Assembly: GCA_035763805.1 (NCBI GenBank)
Contig: DASUAL010000092.1
Span: 31,610-95,609 of the forward strand
DNA from: DASUAL01 sp035763805
GTDB lineage: Bacteria; Gemmatimonadota; Gemmatimonadetes; Gemmatimonadales; GWC2-71-9
DNA: 64,000 nt
Reading direction: 5' to 3'
Part shown: positions 1 through 8,291 of the stretch, one piece after another
Layout: each line of letters opens with the position of its first letter
How positions within the stretch are numbered: position 1 is the stretch's first letter
Translations under genes and position numbers: made by a program
Notes under the pieces: model-generated
What the model was told of the DNA's origin: nothing
Database searches by the model: none
Seen by the model: only the letters and a program-made list of their open reading frames with translations

Positions 1-1020
1 CCGGGCGAGCGGGACGCCGTGGAGGGGCGCGCGCGCGTACTCGCCCGGGCCCGCGCGGCGGCGCCCGCCATCACTCCGCTCGTCGGCGGGAGCCGCGATT
101 CGGACGGCAACACCACGTTCCGGCTCGGCGGCCTGGCCGAGCTGCCGGCCTTCGGGCCCGCCCGGGTCGGCGTCATGGTCAGCCGCGAGCGGGTCGGGGA
201 CGGGGTGACAACGACCCACCTCGACCATCTCGCGCTCCGCGCGACGTGGCAGCGCAGGGCGGTGTTGAAGGTGGATGCCACGGCCGGCGCGACGCGCCTC
301 GACGCCATCGGCGCCGAGCGGCCGATCGCCGTCCCACCGGGCCCCCCCGGCGCGCGGGCCGCCGCGCCTGTGCCGGCGGCTCTCATCCCCACGGCCCAGC
401 TCCGCGTGCGCTGGCGCGCGCCAGCGGCTGGGCCGGCCCTCGACTTCCGGGCGCTGCGCAGCGTGCTCGACGCGACGCCTCTCCTCGTGGCTAACCGCGT
501 CGTCCGGACGGAGGTGGGCGGCGTAGTCGAGCTGCCGGTCGCCGGATCGTTCAAGCTCCGCGCGATCGGCCGCACGGCAGTGCTGAGCGACCCCGCCCAG
601 CGGAATCACCGGACCGCGCTCGCCGGCGTCGCGGCGCTGGCGGTGGCGTCCGGCGTCGAGCTGTCGGGCCAGTTCCACGAGATGCGATACTCACACCCGA
701 GCGCCGCTGGCTACTTCGCGCCACGGCTCGCCCAGGTCGTCGAGGCGGGCTCGTACGTGGAGGTCGAGACCGCTCGATCGCTGCTGCTCGCGTTGGACGT
801 TGGCGTGGGACTGCGCCGGGCCGCCGAGCACGGCACTCCCGTGGGGTCGTGGCGCCGGGCGCTGCGGTGGTACTCGCTTCTCGTCGTGCCACTCGGGGCC
901 GGGCGCGATATCCGGCTCGAGCTCGACGGCGAGGATTCGGCGATCGCCAACCAGGTGGCGACGACGGGGCAGTGGCGCTACGGGTCCGCCGCGCTCTCGT
1001 TGCGCTGGCCCCTGCGCTGA
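1..1020 (+). CDS. C-terminal part of an outer-membrane beta-barrel-like protein (5' end outside window)
   Basis: The reading frame is open to the first base, so the gene starts outside the window; the GTG at 19 is only an internal candidate. No enzyme motif is visible. The last ~150 residues alternate polar and hydrophobic positions as beta-strands do, and include a Gly-Tyr-Phe-Ala-Pro segment that recalls the C-terminal barrels of BcsC/PgaA-type exopolysaccharide porins. It ends in strand-like LSLRWPLR. Role in polysaccharide export is a guess from this resemblance; a generic secreted beta-rich protein is the alternative. Confidence 0.5.
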   Translation, partial: PGERDAVEGRARVLARARAAAPAITPLVGGSRDSDGNTTFRLGGLAELPAFGPARVGVMVSRERVGDGVTTTHLDHLALRATWQRRAVLKVDATAGATRLDAIGAERPIAVPPGPPGARAAAPVPAALIPTAQLRVRWRAPAAGPALDFRALRSVLDATPLLVANRVVRTEVGGVVELPVAGSFKLRAIGRTAVLSDPAQRNHRTALAGVAALAVASGVELSGQFHEMRYSHPSAAGYFAPRLAQVVEAGSYVEVETARSLLLALDVGVGLRRAAEHGTPVGSWRRALRWYSLLVVPLGAGRDIRLELDGEDSAIANQVATTGQWRYGSAALSLRWPLR

Positions 1021-1032
1021 GCCGCTCGGCAG

Positions 1033-2025
1033 CTAGGGAGTGAAGCCCCGGACCGCGTGCGGGGCGTACGGCTTCTCGAGAGACTCCCGCTCTTGCGGGG
1101 TCAGCTTCAGCTCGAGCGCCCGCAGCGCCGCCTCGAGGTGCTCGAGCTTCGTCGCGCCCACGATCGGGGCGACGACGCCCGGCCGGCCCAGGAGCCACGC
1201 CAGCGCGACCTCGGCCATTGTGACCCCTCTCGCAGTCGCCACCCTATGCACGGCATCCACGACCTCCCAGTCGCTGGGGTGGTCGTACAGCCGGGTTGAG
1301 TAGTCATCGCTCTCCGCCCGGGTGGTGCCGCCGCTCCGGACCTGCGCGTCGGCGGGCCGCGGTCGCGTGAGCAGCCCGCGCGCCAGCGGGCTCCAGGGGA
1401 TGAGCCCCACGCCCGCGTGCAGGCAGAGCGGATTCATCTCTCGCTCCTCCTCGCGGTACAGCAGGTTGTAGTGGTTCTGCATGGAGATGAACCGCGCCCA
1501 GCCGTGCCGGTCGGATGCCGCGAGGGCGAGCACCATCCGCCACGCGGGGCCCGAGCTGGCCCCGAGGTAACGGACCTTGCCGGCCCGCACGAGGTCGTCC
1601 AGCGCCTCGAGGGTTTCCTCGATAGGCACCTCGGGGTCGAAACGGTGAATCTGGTAGAGGTCGATCGTGTCCACGCCGAGCCGCCGCAGGCTCGCCTCGC
1701 ACTCCTGCAGGACGTGCTTGCGCGACAGTCCGGCCATGTTGGGGCGCGGACCCATGGGGAAGTAGACCTTGGTCGCGATAACGATCTCCTCGCGCTTCGC
1801 GACCTCGCGCAGCGCGCGACCGGTGATTTCCTCGCTCACCCCCAGCGAGTACATGTCGGCGGTATCGAAGAAGTTGATCCCCGCCTCGACCGCTCGGCGG
1901 AAGAACGGCCGCGCCGCCTGCTCGTCGAGCACCCAGGGGCGCCAGCTCGGGGTGCCGTAGCTCATGCACCCGAGGCAAATGCGGGACACAGTCAGGCCGG
2001 TGCGACCAAGCTGCGCGTATTCCAT
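1033..2025 (-). CDS. Aldo/keto reductase
   Basis: A 330-aa cytoplasmic NADPH-dependent aldo/keto reductase of the YajO/Tas-like group. The family catalytic tetrad is visible as D54 (FDTADMY), Y59, K86 (ATKV) and H127 (YQIHRFD), and the barrel end has the cofactor-binding PIVGAT segment. The start chosen is the internal Met opening MEYAQLGRTG, which is where family members begin; the 18 extra upstream residues look non-coding. It stands alone and converges with the preceding gene. The substrate cannot be told; such enzymes reduce many aldehydes, ketones and sugars. Confidence 0.9.
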   Translation of the reverse strand: MEYAQLGRTGLTVSRICLGCMSYGTPSWRPWVLDEQAARPFFRRAVEAGINFFDTADMYSLGVSEEITGRALREVAKREEIVIATKVYFPMGPRPNMAGLSRKHVLQECEASLRRLGVDTIDLYQIHRFDPEVPIEETLEALDDLVRAGKVRYLGASSGPAWRMVLALAASDRHGWARFISMQNHYNLLYREEEREMNPLCLHAGVGLIPWSPLARGLLTRPRPADAQVRSGGTTRAESDDYSTRLYDHPSDWEVVDAVHRVATARGVTMAEVALAWLLGRPGVVAPIVGATKLEHLEAALRALELKLTPQERESLEKPYAPHAVRGFTP

Positions 2026-2220
2026 GCAAGACCTCGGGTGGCGGAGGGAGCGCCCGCTGGGAGGCCGGTGTGTTGCCACCGGCCCTACCGAACACCATTC
2101 TAGCTGCTGCTCGCAGAGGTCGCATGATTCTCGTGGTCGGCGCTGGATGTTCCCGGTGCAGCTCGTCTCCGTGAGCGACCACGCCCGTCGCGTGGTACAC
2201 CGCTGAGCGACGGGGCCGGC

Positions 2221-2685
2221 CTAGCAGCCGTGACCCTGCATCGCCGCTGCCTCCGCGAACCGGCGCGCCTCCTCGGCCAGGTCCACGTCCTGCCCCGCGA
2301 GGCCACTCAGCCTTACCGCGAGGAGCAGCTCGTACCGGAGGTCTTCGCGGGCGGGCTCGACTTGGACCGCGCGGGCGAGCGGTCCGATCGCCCGGTCGAA
2401 CCACCCGCGTCGGATGTAGAGATACGCCAGCGCCGCCATCGCTTCCACGTCCAGTTCGTTCCGCTCGATCTTCAGCATCAACGCGTCCACCTCGCGGTCC
2501 AGCTCGCTCAGCTCCGCGAGGGAGAGCGAGTCATCCCGCGCTGCGGGTGTGCCCGGCGCGATACGCGCGATGGCGAAGGGAACATCGGTTTCGCGGTTGG
2601 GCCGCTCGGGTGCCACCAGTTCTCTGCAAGCCAGCGCGAGCAGCGCGACGTGGGCGGCGACCAGCACGGGGGTGGCGGAGCGCAT
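2221..2685 (-). CDS. Small TPR-type lipoprotein
   Basis: A 154-aa protein with an N-terminal hydrophobic stretch ending in a lipobox (LLALAC, Cys about residue 20), so probably a lipoprotein. Residues ~60-130 form helical pairs resembling two or three tetratricopeptide repeats (AALAYLYIRRGWFDRAIGPL). The last residue is Cys. TPR lipoproteins usually serve as assembly scaffolds in the envelope, but no partner is obvious here. Function unknown. Confidence 0.6.
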   Translation of the reverse strand: MRSATPVLVAAHVALLALACRELVAPERPNRETDVPFAIARIAPGTPAARDDSLSLAELSELDREVDALMLKIERNELDVEAMAALAYLYIRRGWFDRAIGPLARAVQVEPAREDLRYELLLAVRLSGLAGQDVDLAEEARRFAEAAAMQGHGC

Positions 2686-2825
2686 ACGGTCCTCCTGCTT
2701 GAGGGTGCGCCAACGATGGTTGACGCGGGACTCCTAAGCAGGCGTGATGCCACGGGACGGGACGAGGACTGGGGCCCGTTCCGGACCAGGTCCGTGTCCC
2801 AGTAGACACTACCAGCAGAGGGGAA

Positions 2826-2843
2826 CGTGTCCGCGGAGACACG
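2826..2843 (-). terminator. Hairpin downstream of the molybdenum oxidoreductase operon
   Basis: Half-sites CGTGTC (2826-2831) and GACACG (2838-2843) flank a 6-nt loop, 28 nt beyond the stop codon of the Moco subunit. The position fits a transcript end, but no T-run follows, so an intrinsic terminator is uncertain. Confidence 0.3.
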
Positions 2844-2871
2844 GAGGAGGCGTGAGGCGGGGACGCGATCC

Positions 2872-5055
2872 CTACGCGGAACGCAGCTGGTCGGGCTTCA
2901 CCGGCAGCTTGCGGATCCGCCTGCCGGTCGCTGCGAAGATCGCGTTGGTAACGGCGGGCATCACCGCCGACGTACCCGGCTCCCCGATGCCACCTGGCGC
3001 CTCCATGCTCTTGACGAGATGGACATCGATCGTCGGCGTCTCGTTGATGCGCAGCATGCGATAGTTGTTGAAGTTGGACTGCTCGACCCGGCCGCCCTTG
3101 ATCGTGATCTCGCCGAACAGCGCGGCAGTGATCCCGAAGATGATCCCGCTCTCCATCTGCGCCCGGACCGTGTCCGGGTTCACGATGATGCCACAATCCA
3201 CCGCGCAAACGACGCGATGGACGCGGACCTCCCCTTGCTTCGACACCGAGACTTCGGCGACCTGGGCGATGTAGCTCCCGAAGGCATGCAACAGTGAGAT
3301 GCCGCGCCCGCTGCCCCGCGGCAGCGGCTTCCCCCAGTCTCCCTGCGCCGCGGCCAGCTCGAGCACCGCTCCGGCGCGCGGGGACTGGTCGAGGAGGGCG
3401 CGGCGATATTCGAACGGGTCCTGCTTCGCCGCCGCCGCCAGCTCGTCGATGAAGCTTTCGACCACGAAGATGTTGTGAGTGGGCCCGACGCCGCGCCAGA
3501 ACGCGGTGGGAATACCGAGCGGCTCCTGGCGGACGTACTCCACTCGGATGCTGGGAAGGCTGTACGGCGGCTCCGCGGCGCCTTCCACAGCGTCGAGATC
3601 GAGGCGCTTGATCATCGCGCGGAGCCGGTGGACGCCGCCGGCCCGAATCACCCGCAGGTTCTTCGGGAACAGCTCGCTGGTCCAGCGTGCCTCGATCGAC
3701 GAGCCGGCGATGCGGTGCGACCAGGCGACGGGCCTGCCGCGCGCGTCCAGGCCGGCCGCGATCCGGTCGTAATAGTACGGCCGGTACATGTCGTGCTGGA
3801 TGTCCTCTTCGCGGGTCCACACCACCTTCACCGGGCTCGCGACCTGTTGGGCGATCCGCACCGCCTGGATGATGAAATCCACCTCCAGCCGTCGCCCGAA
3901 TCCGCCGCCCAGGAGGTGGTTGTGCACCCGGACCCTGCTCCGCGGCAGACCGGTCAGCGTCGCCGCCGCCGTCTGGGCGAAGGTCGGCACCTGCGTCCCG
4001 ACCCAGATGTCGCAGGCGTCCGGGCGAACGTGGACCGTACAGTTCGCCGGCTCCATCGTGGCGTGCGCGAGGAACGGCACTTCATAAACCGCCTCGAGCG
4101 TCTGGCCGGCGCTCGCCATGGCGTCGGCTACGTCGCCGTCGTCGCGCGCTACCACGCCCGACTTCTGGGACGCGGCTGCCAGCTGCTGCACGATGTCCGC
4201 GGTGCTGAGCTTCGCGTTCGGCCCCTCGTCCCACTTGATGTCGAGGGCGGCCAGGCCCCGCTGCGCGGCCCACATATGGTCGGCGACGACCGCAACGGCG
4301 TCCTCCAGACGCACCAGCTGATGGACACCCGCGATCGCCCGTGCCTTCGTGTCGTCCACCGAGGCGAGCCTGCCGCCGAACACGGGACACGCCGCCACGG
4401 TGGCGACCTTCATCCCGGGGATCTGGACGTCGATGCCGTATTGCGCCGTGCCGTTGACTTTGGCGGGGGCGTCGAGGCGTTTGGCAGGCGTGCCGATCAG
4501 CCTAAAGTCCTTCGGCGCCTTGAGCGTGACGTTGCGCGGCGCGGGTAGTGTCGCCGCCTTGGCGACCAGGGCGCCGTACCCGAGGCTGCGGCCGGTCGGT
4601 CCATGGATTACCTCGCCGCGTGCGGCGCGGCAGGAGCCGGGCTCGACCTTCCAGGTCTGCGCCGCGGCCGCCACGAGCAGGGTGCGGGCGGTGGCGCCGG
4701 CGCGGCGCAACGGGTCCCAGTTGCCACGGACCGACGTCGAGGCACCCGTCTGCTGCACGCCGAACAGTGGGTCGGCGTACAGCTTGTCGTCGGGCGGCGC
4801 GTGCTCGAGATGGACCTGGCTGAGATCAACTTCCAGCTCCTCGGCCAGCAGCATGGGCATGGATGTGTACGTCCCCTGTCCCATTTCCACCTTGTGCATG
4901 ACGAGGGTCACGCGACCGTCGTGGTCGATGCGGACGAACGCGTTGGGTGCAAACAGGTCATCCGGCTCGAGCGGAGGCAGGCGGAAGCCGAGCAACAGGC
5001 CGCCCCCGATGGCGGCGCTGGTCTCGAGGAAAGTCCGGCGGGAGACGACGTGCAT
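2872..5055 (-). CDS. Molybdopterin-binding subunit of an IorB-type aldehyde/isoquinoline oxidoreductase
   Basis: A 727-aa large subunit of the xanthine dehydrogenase superfamily, IorB/CoxL-like. It begins with a twin-arginine signal (SRRTFLETSAA), implying folded export with its cofactor to the periplasm. The domain order is a fused double Moco-binding module; the conserved glycine-rich Moco loop GGGFGRR lies near residue 390. It follows the 2Fe-2S subunit by 2 nt and forms a two-gene operon. IorAB enzymes hydroxylate N-heterocycles or oxidise aldehydes and pass electrons through the 2Fe-2S protein, often to a cytochrome c, which is not present here. Substrate unknown. Confidence 0.9.
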   Translation of the reverse strand: MHVVSRRTFLETSAAIGGGLLLGFRLPPLEPDDLFAPNAFVRIDHDGRVTLVMHKVEMGQGTYTSMPMLLAEELEVDLSQVHLEHAPPDDKLYADPLFGVQQTGASTSVRGNWDPLRRAGATARTLLVAAAAQTWKVEPGSCRAARGEVIHGPTGRSLGYGALVAKAATLPAPRNVTLKAPKDFRLIGTPAKRLDAPAKVNGTAQYGIDVQIPGMKVATVAACPVFGGRLASVDDTKARAIAGVHQLVRLEDAVAVVADHMWAAQRGLAALDIKWDEGPNAKLSTADIVQQLAAASQKSGVVARDDGDVADAMASAGQTLEAVYEVPFLAHATMEPANCTVHVRPDACDIWVGTQVPTFAQTAAATLTGLPRSRVRVHNHLLGGGFGRRLEVDFIIQAVRIAQQVASPVKVVWTREEDIQHDMYRPYYYDRIAAGLDARGRPVAWSHRIAGSSIEARWTSELFPKNLRVIRAGGVHRLRAMIKRLDLDAVEGAAEPPYSLPSIRVEYVRQEPLGIPTAFWRGVGPTHNIFVVESFIDELAAAAKQDPFEYRRALLDQSPRAGAVLELAAAQGDWGKPLPRGSGRGISLLHAFGSYIAQVAEVSVSKQGEVRVHRVVCAVDCGIIVNPDTVRAQMESGIIFGITAALFGEITIKGGRVEQSNFNNYRMLRINETPTIDVHLVKSMEAPGGIGEPGTSAVMPAVTNAIFAATGRRIRKLPVKPDQLRSA

Positions 5056-5057
5056 GG

Positions 5058-5519
5058 TCAGGCCCCCTTTGATAGCGCGGCCTGCTTAATCGCGGCGCGG
5101 ATGCGCGGATAGGTGCCGCAGCGGCAGATGTTGCCCGCCATCCCCGCGTCGATGTCGGCGTCGGTGGGATGCGGCTTGCGCGCGAGCAGCGCGGCGGCGG
5201 CCATGATCTGACCGGACTGGCAGTAGCCGCACTGCACGACGTCGAGATCGAGCCAGGCTTGCTGCACGTTCCTGCCGGCGGCCGTCTCGCCGATGGCCTC
5301 GATCGTGGTGATGCTCTTTTCCGTGGCCGCGGCCACCGGCGTCACGCAGGAACGAATCGGTTGGCCGTCGAGGTGCACCGTGCAGGCGCCGCACAGCGCG
5401 ATCCCGCAGCCGAACTTGGTGCCCGTCAGGCCGATTACGTCGCGCAGCACCCAGAGCAGGGGCATGTCCGGGGGCACGTCCACCGTGTGGGCCTGGCCGT
5501 TGACTCGCACTGTGACCAT
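5058..5519 (-). CDS. 2Fe-2S subunit of the IorA-type oxidoreductase
   Basis: A 153-aa electron-transfer subunit with two [2Fe-2S] domains. The plant-ferredoxin-like domain has C38, C43, C46 and C58; the helical domain has C97, C100, C132 and C134. Length and Cys spacing match IorA/CoxS/XdhA small subunits. It has no signal peptide of its own; in this family it is normally co-exported with the Tat-bearing large subunit encoded next. No FAD-binding medium subunit is present, which separates this IorAB class from three-subunit xanthine dehydrogenases. Confidence 0.92.
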   Translation of the reverse strand: MVTVRVNGQAHTVDVPPDMPLLWVLRDVIGLTGTKFGCGIALCGACTVHLDGQPIRSCVTPVAAATEKSITTIEAIGETAAGRNVQQAWLDLDVVQCGYCQSGQIMAAAALLARKPHPTDADIDAGMAGNICRCGTYPRIRAAIKQAALSKGA

Positions 5520-5581
5520 GACGATGTCCCCCTGTCGTCATCAACAAGGAGCTTCACGTGCACATTCCCGTCAAGTGGGAT

Positions 5582-6274
5582 CTAGAAGGGGAAGATGATG
5601 CCCACATCCTTGAGCTTGCTGAACTCTCGGCCCGAGAACTCGTACAGCTGCGCCGGCCGGCCGCGCTCGGCTCGCCGCCCCTTCACCGGCTTCAAGATCC
5701 CGAGCAGCGCAAGCTTGCGCCGGAAGTTCCGCTTGTCGAGGGGACGACCGAGGATAGCCTCGTACACCCGCTGCAGCTCGGTGAGCGTGAAGTGCCGCGG
5801 CAGGAGCTGGAACCCCACGGTCGTGTACTCGAGCTTGTTGCGCAGGCGCTCGACCGCGTATTCGAGAATCCCTTCGTGGTCGAACGCGAGCGGAGGGTGC
5901 TTGGCGACGGGCCACCAGCGGGCCGCCCGCGCGTCGGTGCTGGCGACGAGCGGCGCCCGGTCGGAGGCGATCAGGGCGTAGTAGGCCACCGTCACGACCC
6001 GACCACGCGGGTCGCGGCCGGGGTCGCCGAAGGTAAAGAGCTGCTCCAGATAGACGTCGCGGACGCCGGTCTCTTCGGCGAGTTCGCGCAGCGCGGCGTG
6101 CTCGAGGCTCTCGCCCTCGCGAATGAAGCCGCCAGGCAGCGCCCAGCGCCCCTCGAACGGGGGCAGGCCGCGCTCGATCAACAGCACCTGGAGCTGGTCC
6201 TCGCGCACCGTGAAGATGACCAGGTCCACCGTGACCTGGACGTCGGTGCGCGGCTCGCGCTTAGATGGCGGCAT
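5582..6274 (-). CDS. NUDIX hydrolase with C-terminal winged helix (NrtR-type)
   Basis: A 230-aa protein with an intact Nudix box at residues 49-71 (G-x5-E-x7-REL-x-EE-x-GV). The C-terminal winged-helix-like domain (~150-225, with LPRHFTLTELQRVYEAILG) is the arrangement of NrtR, the ADP-ribose-sensing repressor of NAD metabolism. The complete Nudix box suggests it may also hydrolyse ADP-ribose, whereas many NrtR repressors have lost catalysis. It is the last gene of an operon with an NAD-kinase-like and an SPFH protein, overlapping the former by 14 nt. The paired inverted repeats in the operon promoter are plausible binding sites. An unrelated Nudix enzyme is less likely because of the C-terminal domain. 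Confidence 0.88.
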   Translation of the reverse strand: MPPSKREPRTDVQVTVDLVIFTVREDQLQVLLIERGLPPFEGRWALPGGFIREGESLEHAALRELAEETGVRDVYLEQLFTFGDPGRDPRGRVVTVAYYALIASDRAPLVASTDARAARWWPVAKHPPLAFDHEGILEYAVERLRNKLEYTTVGFQLLPRHFTLTELQRVYEAILGRPLDKRNFRRKLALLGILKPVKGRRAERGRPAQLYEFSGREFSKLKDVGIIFPF

Positions 6275-7220
6275 GCTCGAGGATGCGCGCGGGAGCTTTC
6301 ACCACGAGCAGCGCGTGGTCGCGGCTGGCGCGGATGCGCGCGCTCGTTCCCGCGTTGAACTCCAGGAAGTCCGACTCGATGCCGTCGCTGAAGATGACGC
6401 CTCCCGCGGGCATGAGCGACTCGAGCCCGAGCTCGCCCCCCGGGGGAACGTAGCCCGCCACGATGCGGGCCGTCGAATGCCGGCTGATGAACGGCTCGCG
6501 CACCGCATAAAGGAGTCGCGGGTCTTCCCAGTCGAGCCGGATGCCGCTGCCGCGCCGCCCGCCCGCGAATGCCGTCACACCCGCCGCCATGTTGAACACC
6601 GAGGAGATCCAGCCGGTCGAGCCCGCGCCGGTGGAGACGAGCACACCGCTCGAGGATTGGGCTTCGGAGGGGGCGGCGCCGCCGGCGCATATGCGGTAGC
6701 GGGCGGAGACGTGGGTGCGGGCGCCGATGAACAGATCGTTGAACGCGAGCAGCCGCTGACCGTCGTTGAGCGTCGCCTCGGCGAGCGTCACGGACCGAGA
6801 GACTGCGCGGCCCTCGAGCACGGCCGCGACGGCGCGGCGCACCTCGGACGGCTGCCACGGCAGCAGGATCCCGTCGTAGCGCCCCGGGTCGGGATTGACG
6901 CCGACGAGCGGCTGGGCGCAGGCGTACTTGGCCACGTTCGCGACCAAGCCGTCCTGCCCCACCACCACCACGACGTCGGTCGGCGCGAAGCGGTACGTCG
7001 GAACCAGGGATCGATCCATGTACTGGCTCGGGAGGCCGAAGTCCAGCGCCCGTCGTACGACGGCGAGCGAGCGCTGGTAGGCCTCGTCCTCCGCCCCGTA
7101 CTCCGCGAAGTCGCCTCCCGAATGCTCGAGATAGAACTTCGCCTGGCCGCGGGTGTGGAACCGCTGGAGCAGTTCCGCGAGCCTGGTCTTCCGGGTCACG
7201 ATCACCAGCTTCTCGAACAT
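6261..7220 (-). CDS. NAD(+)/NADH kinase-family protein
   Basis: A 319-aa protein of the ATP-NAD/sphingosine kinase fold. The diphosphate-binding GGDG motif appears as GQDG in VVVVVGQDG (~89), the NE-type motif as FND (~160), and the glycine-rich GAGSTGW loop sits near residue 196. The substituted first motif and unusually long N-terminal region mark it as a divergent member, not the housekeeping NadK. It sits between an SPFH protein (2-nt gap) and a NrtR-type NUDIX protein, which argues for a role in NAD(P) homeostasis. Activity on NAD is inferred from family only. Confidence 0.75.
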   Translation of the reverse strand: MFEKLVIVTRKTRLAELLQRFHTRGQAKFYLEHSGGDFAEYGAEDEAYQRSLAVVRRALDFGLPSQYMDRSLVPTYRFAPTDVVVVVGQDGLVANVAKYACAQPLVGVNPDPGRYDGILLPWQPSEVRRAVAAVLEGRAVSRSVTLAEATLNDGQRLLAFNDLFIGARTHVSARYRICAGGAAPSEAQSSSGVLVSTGAGSTGWISSVFNMAAGVTAFAGGRRGSGIRLDWEDPRLLYAVREPFISRHSTARIVAGYVPPGGELGLESLMPAGGVIFSDGIESDFLEFNAGTSARIRASRDHALLVVKAPARILEHAAI

Positions 7221-7221
7221 G

Positions 7222-8190
7222 TCACTTCCCTCCCCCTCCCGGCGCGGGCGCGAGCAGCGACTTGAGCAGGTCGGGCGTCACGTTGAGCTCGCCGATCTTG
7301 CCGGCGTTCTCGGCCAGCTCGCGGAACGCGAGGGCGATCATGAGCTTGGGATCGGCGCCGGTAGCGCTCACCGCCATCAGCGTGCGCCAGTCAATGGTGC
7401 GCAGCGGCTCGAGGGTGGTCTGGAGCGCATACCCGCGGGCGTCGGCATCCTGGCGATCGTTGGCGGCGCGCCGCTCGATCAGCGCGGTACGCTGCTGCTC
7501 CACGGCGATGTCGGCCGCCATCAGCGTCTCGCGGATCTGGCGCTGCTTTTCCTGGACGGCGATCTCCGTGTTCAGCTCGCTCTCTTTGATCCGGCGCTCC
7601 TGCTCGACGGCGGCGTTGCGGCGGGCATAGATCGCTTCGTCGGATTGCCGCAGCAGGCTTTCGCGCACGTCGGCCTCGAGCGCGCGGGCGGTCTCGGGCG
7701 TCGGCGTGATCCCCACGAGGCTGAGACCGAGGACCTCGACGCCGAGCATCGTGACCGCGTTGTCGTTCCGGAGGCCGTCCCGCACCGCGGCCACGAGCGC
7801 TTCCGCGCTTCCCAGGGCCTCGCGCAGCGGCCGCTCGTGGACGAAGTCCCGGGCCAGGACCTGGGTCGCCTGCACCAGGCGCTCGGGCAGCTTGGTCGGA
7901 TCGTCCGAGACGTAGGCGCCGTTGGGCCGGATGCTGAAGTCGAGCAGCCCCGCCAGCCGCTTGGGGTCGGCGACGCGATAGGTCAGCTGGCCCTGGAGCG
8001 TGACCGTCTGGAAGTCGGCGGTGACCTCGGTGAACACGAACGGGAGATCCGCGCTCGCGAGCGGGACCGTGACGATGGTCGAGGTCGGGGCGAAGTAGAA
8101 GAACGCCAGCCCGGGCCCTTCACGACGCAGCTTGCCGCGCCGGTAGTGGAGGACGTAGGTGGTGGGCGGGGCTTTCATGTAGCCGAACAT
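7222..8190 (-). CDS. SPFH/Band-7 domain protein
   Basis: A 322-aa protein with an SPFH domain (~1-170) followed by a long Glu/Arg/Gln-rich helical segment (~185-245) that should form a coiled coil for ring assembly. No transmembrane segment is evident. The start MFGYMKAPP is chosen because GGAGG lies 5 nt upstream and the predicted transcript begins just before it; the extra 20 upstream codons fall inside the promoter. SPFH proteins scaffold membrane microdomains. As first gene of the operon with NAD-kinase-like and NUDIX genes, it may tether or oligomerise an NAD-linked response. Function is otherwise unknown. Confidence 0.85.
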   Translation of the reverse strand: MFGYMKAPPTTYVLHYRRGKLRREGPGLAFFYFAPTSTIVTVPLASADLPFVFTEVTADFQTVTLQGQLTYRVADPKRLAGLLDFSIRPNGAYVSDDPTKLPERLVQATQVLARDFVHERPLREALGSAEALVAAVRDGLRNDNAVTMLGVEVLGLSLVGITPTPETARALEADVRESLLRQSDEAIYARRNAAVEQERRIKESELNTEIAVQEKQRQIRETLMAADIAVEQQRTALIERRAANDRQDADARGYALQTTLEPLRTIDWRTLMAVSATGADPKLMIALAFRELAENAGKIGELNVTPDLLKSLLAPAPGGGGK

Positions 8191-8200
8191 GGCGTCCTCC

Positions 8201-8223
8201 ATTAGTGTAGCTGCGACACTAAT
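8201..8223. promoter_or_regulatory. Inverted repeat 1, candidate NrtR-type operator
   Basis: Half-sites ATTAGTGT (8201-8208) and ACACTAAT (8216-8223) form a perfect 8-bp dyad with a 7-nt spacer. It covers the predicted transcription start and ends next to the ribosome-binding site of the SPFH gene, a classic repressor position. Confidence 0.7.
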
Positions 8224-8250
8224 ATAGTGTCTATGAAACACTAATGTCAA
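8221..8250 (-). promoter_or_regulatory. Sigma-70-like promoter of the SPFH-NADK-NUDIX operon
   Basis: On the minus strand, TTGACA (8250-8245) and TATATT (8226-8221) are separated by 18 nt. Transcription should begin near 8215, about 25 nt before the SPFH start. This is an unusually consensus-like and AT-rich promoter for this GC-rich window. Confidence 0.75.
8225..8243. promoter_or_regulatory. Inverted repeat 2, candidate NrtR-type operator
   Basis: Half-sites TAGTGT (8225-8230) and ACACTA (8238-8243) with a 7-nt spacer fill the gap between the -35 and -10 elements. Its centre is 22 bp, about two helical turns, from that of the neighbouring repeat, so two repressor dimers could bind on the same DNA face. 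Confidence 0.7.
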
Positions 8251-8291
8251 ACGCCGTCAACTCGTTGCCGGCCTGCAGGTTCCCCGAGGCG

